Part shown: piece by piece, positions 59,647 through 64,000 of the stretch
How the letters are laid out: each line of letters opens with the position of its first letter
Position numbering within the stretch: the stretch's first letter is position 1
Assembly (NCBI RefSeq): GCF_003116585.1
Contig: NZ_QEHM01000007.1
Coordinates: forward strand, 248,001-312,000
DNA: 64,000 nt
Direction: 5' to 3'
From: Albibacillus kandeliae
GTDB taxonomy: Bacteria > Pseudomonadota > Alphaproteobacteria > Rhodobacterales > Rhodobacteraceae
The notes under the pieces: generated by a model
The model's database searches: none
Told to the model about the DNA's origin: nothing
The model's input: only the letters and a program-made list of their open reading frames with translations
Made by a program: the position numbers and the translations under genes

Positions 59647-60630
59647 TCAGAGAGCGTTGATCTTGTCCCACGCACCTTCACCGAAGGTCTCGTCGGCGAG
59701 CTTCTTGTTCACCGGCGTCATGGCTTCGATCAGGCCCGACGCGTCGAGGTTGATCAGCGCGTCGTCGCCATTGGACTCGGCCCAGGTCGCAAAGTCCTTG
59801 TCCTTTTGCGCGACCCCGACCTCGTAGTAGTCGGTGACTTCGAGCTCATCGAAGGTCGCCTGCATGATCTCCTGCTGCTCGGCGCTCATGGAGCCCCATG
59901 CCGCGTTCGAGATCACTTCCTTGTCGAGGGCGAGGCCGAAGTCCGGCACCACAACGTGCTTACACACTTCGTAGAACTTGAACTGGACCGCCGGGTTCAG
60001 CGCGGTAAGGACGCCATCGACGATGCCCGATTGCAGCGAGAGATACACCTCGTTGAACGGGATCGGGGTCGGGATCGCACCAAAGAAGTTCAGCGCCTCG
60101 ATGCAGCCCTTGATCTGGGGCGCACGGATCTTGCGGCCCTTGAGGTCGGCCAGCGTCTCGATCGGTTCCTTGATCATCAGGTTGTAGGACCCGAGGCGGC
60201 CGACACCCAGCAGCTTGGAGTCGTACTTGGCAGAGAGCGCCTCGGAGGCCTTCGCGCCGATCTCGGACGCCATCACCGCCTTCGCATGTTCCGCGTCGCG
60301 GAAGAAGTAGGGCGAATAGAGGATGTCGAACTCGTCGGTGCCGGTGTAGGCGCCGTTGTAGATATCGAGGCTGCCGAGCGCCATCGACTCGATCAGGTCC
60401 TTCTCGCCACCGAGCGTACCTGCGAAGATCTCGAAGGAGATCTCGCCGCCGGTCTTTTCCGACATGGCGTCGGAGAAGGCGGCGTTGAAGGTGTTCGAGA
60501 CGGTCTGCGGCCCGCCGGCGTTGCCATAGCGGAAGACGGTTGCGGCGCGCGCACGGTGCGGCAGCATACCCATTGCGGCGACGGCGGCAGCGCCGCCCAT
60601 CAGTCCGCGTCGAGAGATATTGTAGTTCAT
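59647..60630 (-). CDS. dctP: TRAP transporter substrate-binding protein (DctP)
   Basis: A 327-residue periplasmic binding protein. The N-terminus MNYNISRRGLMGGAAAVAAMGMLP contains SRRGLMG, a Tat-type twin-arginine motif, so it may be exported folded. DctP features include TLGGEKDLIESMALGSLDI and LKGRKIRAPQIKGCIEALNFF with the carboxylate-binding Arg. It follows DctQ and DctM in the operon (order Q-M-P, unlike the P-Q-M order of the first TRAP operon). AGGAGCTTGAAAAG precedes the ATG. Confidence 0.93.
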   Translation of the reverse strand: MNYNISRRGLMGGAAAVAAMGMLPHRARAATVFRYGNAGGPQTVSNTFNAAFSDAMSEKTGGEISFEIFAGTLGGEKDLIESMALGSLDIYNGAYTGTDEFDILYSPYFFRDAEHAKAVMASEIGAKASEALSAKYDSKLLGVGRLGSYNLMIKEPIETLADLKGRKIRAPQIKGCIEALNFFGAIPTPIPFNEVYLSLQSGIVDGVLTALNPAVQFKFYEVCKHVVVPDFGLALDKEVISNAAWGSMSAEQQEIMQATFDELEVTDYYEVGVAQKDKDFATWAESNGDDALINLDASGLIEAMTPVNKKLADETFGEGAWDKINAL

Positions 60631-60688
60631 CTTTTCAAGCTCCTGTTGGTGTTGGGTTCAGGCCGATTTCTCCGGCTCTTGTTGCCGC

Positions 60689-61981
60689 TCATCGCATCAG
60701 CAAGGAGGGGAGTAGAACAGTGATCCACGGGACGTAGGTCAGCAGGATCAGCGCGACCCAGAGCACCGCGTAGAAGGGCAGACCCCCGCGAAAGACCTCG
60801 AGCATCCCGAGCCCCGAGATCCGCGCCATGACGAACAGGTTCAGCCCGATTGGTGGCGTGATCATGCCAAGCACGAGGTTGAAGACCATCACGAGCCCGA
60901 AATGGATCGGGTCCACACCCAGAGAGGTCATCAACGGAAAGAAGATCGGCGAGAGGATCAGCATCAGCGGCATCGCGTCGAGGAAGGTGCCGAGGATCAG
61001 AAGCAGCACGTTGATGATCAGGAAGAGGACATAGGGATTGTCCGAGATCATCAGCAGCGTGTCGTGAACCAGCTTGCCCAGTCCGGCGAGCACGGCGATC
61101 TGGCCGAAGATCTGACTGAAGGCCACGGTCATCATGATCACGGCCGTCGTCATCGCCGCGTTCACCAGCGAGTCGATCAGACGGCGGATCGTCATGTCGC
61201 GGTAGATGAAGAAGCCGATCAGCAGGGTATAGGCCACCACGATGGCCGCCGCCTCGGTCGGCGTCGCGATACCGGCCACCTTGGTCACGATGATGATCAC
61301 CGGGGCCCCGAGCGGCAGGATACCGGCCCTGATCTTCTGCTTGCGTTCGGCCCACGAAGCCTTGGGCTCGCGCGGGATGTTGTAGCGCTTGGCGAGGAAG
61401 ACGCTCATGCCGATCAGCCCGAAGTACATGACAAAGCCCGGCAGGATCCCGGCAATGAACAGCTCGCCGACCGACAGGTTCGCGATGGAGGCGAGAAGGA
61501 TGAACAGGATCGAAGGCGGAATGATCGGACCCATCGCGGCCGCGGCCGAGATGACCCCGGCGGCATAGCGAGCCGAGTAGCCGCGCTTGCGCATCTCGGG
61601 GATCAGGATCGAACCCGTCGCGGCGGCGTCTGCCACGGCGGAGCCCGAGATCCCGGCCATGAAGAGGTTCGAGGTGATGCCGACGTTGGCAAGGCCCCCC
61701 GGACGATGGGCCACCATCGCCGCGGCAAAGTCGATCAGCCGCCGGGTCACCCCGGCCTTGGTCATCAGTTCCCCGGCGAGCACGTACATTGGGATCGCCA
61801 GCATCGCGTAGCTGTCGACGCCAGAGGTGATCGTCTTGGTGAACAGCACTGGATTGACCGGACGAGGGTCGAACTGGCTGGCCACGATGTAGGTCAGCGC
61901 AGCGGCGCCAACCGAAAAGGCGATGTCCATGCCCAGCAGGACAAGAATGAACAGAAGGACGATACAGAGCGTAAGCAGCAT
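60689..61981 (-). CDS. dctM: TRAP transporter large permease (DctM)
   Basis: A 430-residue DctM-type membrane protein, hydrophobic throughout. Conserved segments are AMLAIPMYVLAGELMTKAGVT, AAAAMGPIIPPSILFILLAS and GMITPPIGLNLFVMARISG. The start codon directly follows the TAA of DctQ. A 58-bp gap separates it from DctP. Confidence 0.95.
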   Translation of the reverse strand: MLLTLCIVLLFILVLLGMDIAFSVGAAALTYIVASQFDPRPVNPVLFTKTITSGVDSYAMLAIPMYVLAGELMTKAGVTRRLIDFAAAMVAHRPGGLANVGITSNLFMAGISGSAVADAAATGSILIPEMRKRGYSARYAAGVISAAAAMGPIIPPSILFILLASIANLSVGELFIAGILPGFVMYFGLIGMSVFLAKRYNIPREPKASWAERKQKIRAGILPLGAPVIIIVTKVAGIATPTEAAAIVVAYTLLIGFFIYRDMTIRRLIDSLVNAAMTTAVIMMTVAFSQIFGQIAVLAGLGKLVHDTLLMISDNPYVLFLIINVLLLILGTFLDAMPLMLILSPIFFPLMTSLGVDPIHFGLVMVFNLVLGMITPPIGLNLFVMARISGLGMLEVFRGGLPFYAVLWVALILLTYVPWITVLLPSLLMR

Positions 61982-62500
61982 TTATTCTTCAGCCTCGCGC
62001 CAGCCGTCCACGACCGCGACGGGTTCGTCGACACCGCCTTTGAACAGTTTCCAGAGCCGGAATCCCTCGTTCGCCAGGAGCAGAACGGCGCCCACCGGAA
62101 GGACGATGAACTTCCAGCCATCGGACAGGCCGGTGGCATAGGACACCGAGCGCGATGTCAGCTTGAGAATGGGCACCGAATACCAGAGGATCCCGAGCAG
62201 CATCGCAACGACAGACAGGTGGATCACGATCTCGATGACCCGCCGCGTGCCATTGGGGACAAGGTCGATCAGCGCCGTCATCCGGATGTTCTGACCCGAG
62301 AGATAGGCAAAGCCCGCGCCGATGAAAGTCATCCAGATGAAGAGGAGCTTCGGCAGTTCCTCACCCCACATCGGGGGCGCGCTGAAGACGTAGCGCATGA
62401 AGACCGAATAGAGGACCAACCCGGTAAATGCGAGCAGCATGAGGCCGCAGAACAGCGCCCCCGCCTTGCAGAATACCCCGAATGCAGCCGATGCCTTCAT
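61982..62500 (-). CDS. dctQ: TRAP transporter small permease (DctQ)
   Basis: A 172-residue small TRAP permease with four hydrophobic segments (GALFCGLMLLAFTGLVLYSVFMRYVF and WGEELPKLLFIWMTFIGAGFAYL among them, the latter the family hallmark). The ATG at 62500 has AGGAGGAAAGG upstream; an in-frame ATG at 62578 lacks a site. It ends in an acidic tail (DGWREAEE). It is the first gene of the long operon and divergent from the flavoprotein at 62733. Confidence 0.92.
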   Translation of the reverse strand: MKASAAFGVFCKAGALFCGLMLLAFTGLVLYSVFMRYVFSAPPMWGEELPKLLFIWMTFIGAGFAYLSGQNIRMTALIDLVPNGTRRVIEIVIHLSVVAMLLGILWYSVPILKLTSRSVSYATGLSDGWKFIVLPVGAVLLLANEGFRLWKLFKGGVDEPVAVVDGWREAEE

Positions 62501-62676
62501 CGCCAGCCTTTCCTCCTGTTTCGAGACGGCCCGACTCTCTTCCGGAGTTTTCGCCGCAGAACGACCGATCCGGAGCATGAGTCGGACCAGTCAATTTAAT
62601 TGTATTCCTTTTCGTTGACTTAATGTCTTATAAATGGAACAGCTTGTCTACGATTTTTTGAACAAATCCGGCGGCG

Positions 62677-62694
62677 CTTCCGCAGGTGCGGAAG
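62677..62694. promoter_or_regulatory. Perfect dyad before the right-end flavoprotein
   Basis: CTTCCGCA-GG-TGCGGAAG is an 18-bp perfect inverted repeat in the 232-bp divergent gap, next to an AT-rich stretch (62590-62670) that includes CAATTTAATTG. If the flavoprotein started at 62634 it would be coding; with the start at 62733 it is an operator or leader hairpin. Confidence 0.45.
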
Positions 62695-62732
62695 AATCAA
62701 GCAAGCCGGCAGGACAGGTGAGGCAACTCGGA

Positions 62733-64000
62733 ATGGACCGGTTTGACATTGTCATCGTCGGGGCTGGCACGGCAGGAATGCCATGCGCGATCGAGGCAGC
62801 AGAAACAGGCGCCAAGGTCCTTGTGGTCGAGGCGGAAAAGCAGACAGGCGGGACCCTCCATGTCAGCCTCGGTCAGCTGAGCGGGGCCGGCTCCCGGTTG
62901 CAGAGCGAACGCGGGATCACCGATACGTCAGCAGCCCACCTCGCCGACATCGAGCGCATCAACCGCGGGACCGGACGGCGCGAGATTCTGGATCTGACCC
63001 TGCCCCGGCAGGGCGAGACAATCGACTGGCTGATGGAAAACGGCTTCGACATGGACTCCTCCTGCCCCACCATCCTGCACCTGCACGAGGCCTATCGCGA
63101 GGCGCGCACCTATTGGGGCGTCGAGGGCGGTCTCTCGGTCTACAAGGTGCTGAAGCCCCTGTTCGAAAAGGCCATGACCCTGCCCAACGCCGAGCTGCGA
63201 CTCGAAACCAGGGCCACCGGATTGCGGCTGAGCGACGGTGCCGTGACGGGTCTGGTGCTGGCAGGACCCGACGGAGACTATGAGGTCGCAACGGACAGGG
63301 TCGTCCTCGCGACCGGCGGTTATGGCAGCAACGCTGCGCTCTTCGCGCGACTGACCGGCGGTCGAGATCTCTATACTGCCGCCATGCCCGGCTCTGACGG
63401 CTCCGGCATCGAGATCGCCGAACAGGCAGGCGCCGCCCTGCGCGGACAGGACCTGTTCCTCCCGACCTACGCGGGGGTTCCGGAGAAGCCCGGCAGCAAC
63501 CGGGTGATCTGGCGCCAGATGCCCAGCCTTACCCCGCAGGTCCGCCAGCCGTGGGAGCTGCATCTGACCGCCAATGGCGCCCGTTTCGTGCGCGAAGACG
63601 ACCCCAGCGTCGACAACCGCGAGCACGGGCTGGTGGAACAGCCCGACATGTCCTTCTGGTGCGTCTTCGACGACGACATCCTGCGCGAGGCACCGCCCGT
63701 CCTGCCCGGCTGGACCGAGGACGAGCTCTCGGCCGCATGGGACAAGCGTCCCGATTTCGTGACCGCCCCGGACATCGCGACGCTCGCAGAGCGGACCACC
63801 ATGTCGCCCGACACGCTGGCCGCGACCATCACTGCCTACAACGCGGCCTGCGATGGCACGGCAGAGGACCCGATGGGCCGAATCCACTTGCCCCGCTCCA
63901 TCGGTCCCTCCGGGCTCAGGGCGATCCGCATGCGCGGCATGGTCCTGAAAACACCGGCCGGCATCGACGTGGACGAAACCCTCACCGTCATTCGCCCCGA
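62733..64000 (+). CDS. FAD-dependent oxidoreductase (fumarate reductase/succinate dehydrogenase flavoprotein-like), 5' part
   Basis: The first 422 codons of a flavoprotein that runs off the right end. DIVIVGAGTAGMPCAIEAAETG (N-terminus) binds FAD, then VVEAEKQTGGTLHVS. VVLATGGYGSN is the second FAD contact, and AMPGSDGSGIEIAEQAGA is the family segment after the capping domain. I chose the ATG at 62733 because it starts 4 residues before the FAD strand; an in-frame ATG at 62634 would add 33 residues. It is divergent from the TRAP operon and probably belongs to the same pathway. It is a distant relative of the flavoprotein at 11056. Confidence 0.9.
   Translation, partial: MDRFDIVIVGAGTAGMPCAIEAAETGAKVLVVEAEKQTGGTLHVSLGQLSGAGSRLQSERGITDTSAAHLADIERINRGTGRREILDLTLPRQGETIDWLMENGFDMDSSCPTILHLHEAYREARTYWGVEGGLSVYKVLKPLFEKAMTLPNAELRLETRATGLRLSDGAVTGLVLAGPDGDYEVATDRVVLATGGYGSNAALFARLTGGRDLYTAAMPGSDGSGIEIAEQAGAALRGQDLFLPTYAGVPEKPGSNRVIWRQMPSLTPQVRQPWELHLTANGARFVREDDPSVDNREHGLVEQPDMSFWCVFDDDILREAPPVLPGWTEDELSAAWDKRPDFVTAPDIATLAERTTMSPDTLAATITAYNAACDGTAEDPMGRIHLPRSIGPSGLRAIRMRGMVLKTPAGIDVDETLTVIRP

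Noticed and set aside
60902-62599. A 565-codon plus-strand frame over DctM and DctQ
   Set aside because: An extremely hydrophilic antisense of hydrophobic genes; no start signal or domain.
1-64000. CRISPR arrays, tRNA or rRNA genes, insertion sequences and prophage genes
   Set aside because: I looked for regular repeats, cloverleaf-like segments and transposase or integrase motifs and saw none.

Overview
The window looks like a catabolic region of a high-GC alphaproteobacterium, most probably a Rhodobacterales (Roseobacter-type) marine heterotroph. That is an inference from the G+C-rich codon use and the density of TRAP, tripartite tricarboxylate (TTT) and ABC uptake systems. I found no rRNA, tRNA, CRISPR array, phage, transposase, replication or housekeeping gene. 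Genes are packed tightly, many with ATGA or GTGA stop/start overlaps. Seven uptake or efflux systems are each paired with degradative enzymes, and seven regulators of five families (GntR/FCD, IclR, two GntR/UTRA, AraC, RpiR, MarR) sit among them.

Layout. (1) 1-6.9 kb: a cut-off gene, a formylglycine sulfatase and a GntR/FCD regulator on the minus strand, divergent from a polar amino acid-type ABC transporter and a class IV aminotransferase-like protein. (2) 7.1-14.4 kb: a TRAP transporter (minus) divergent from an SDR dehydrogenase, a ketosteroid-dehydrogenase-like flavoprotein and an EamA exporter, with an IclR regulator at the end and a perfect LacI-type operator between the two arms. (3) 14.6-24.9 kb: GntR/UTRA, DeoC and AraC, then an operon of PhyH dioxygenase, ribose-type ABC transporter, PfkB kinase, RbsD and a PanB-like protein, closed by RpiR. 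(4) 25-34.5 kb: class III aminotransferase, MlrC-type metallopeptidase, dipeptide ABC transporter, nitrilase-type amidase and a carboxymuconolactone decarboxylase-like protein. (5) 34.7-36.4 kb: a lone TPR protein with a Cys-rich tail. (6) 36.4-51.2 kb: an enolase-superfamily enzyme plus MarR, divergent from a TTT transporter operon that contains an arylmalonate decarboxylase (AMDase)-type enzyme. These are followed by a minus-strand operon of HyuB, HyuA, isochorismatase-like protein, KRCGH-motif lyase and class II aldolase, divergent from GntR/UTRA, LeuC and LeuD. (7) 51.2-62.5 kb: a long coupled minus-strand operon: TRAP QMP, a small unknown protein, a methyltransferase, an SDR, two tandem TIGR04076-like proteins, an OYE-type Fe-S flavoenzyme, a GMC oxidoreductase, two tandem AhpD-like proteins and a SnoaL-like protein. 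A divergent flavoprotein runs off the right end.

How the parts work together. Each block pairs high-affinity uptake with oxidation, transamination, hydrolysis or C-C cleavage and with a local regulator. The two most unusual blocks are the AMDase/TTT/KRCGH-lyase/LeuCD/HyuAB region, which has the parts to hydrate and split a branched unsaturated dicarboxylate, and the 51-62 kb operon, whose substrate I cannot name. Five of the six substrate-binding-protein genes are followed by a stem-loop in the next gap, probably setting excess expression of the binding protein. Several enzymes lack the residue expected at the catalytic position (aminotransferase Lys, isochorismatase Cys, enolase KxK Lys), so family names overstate what is known of their chemistry.
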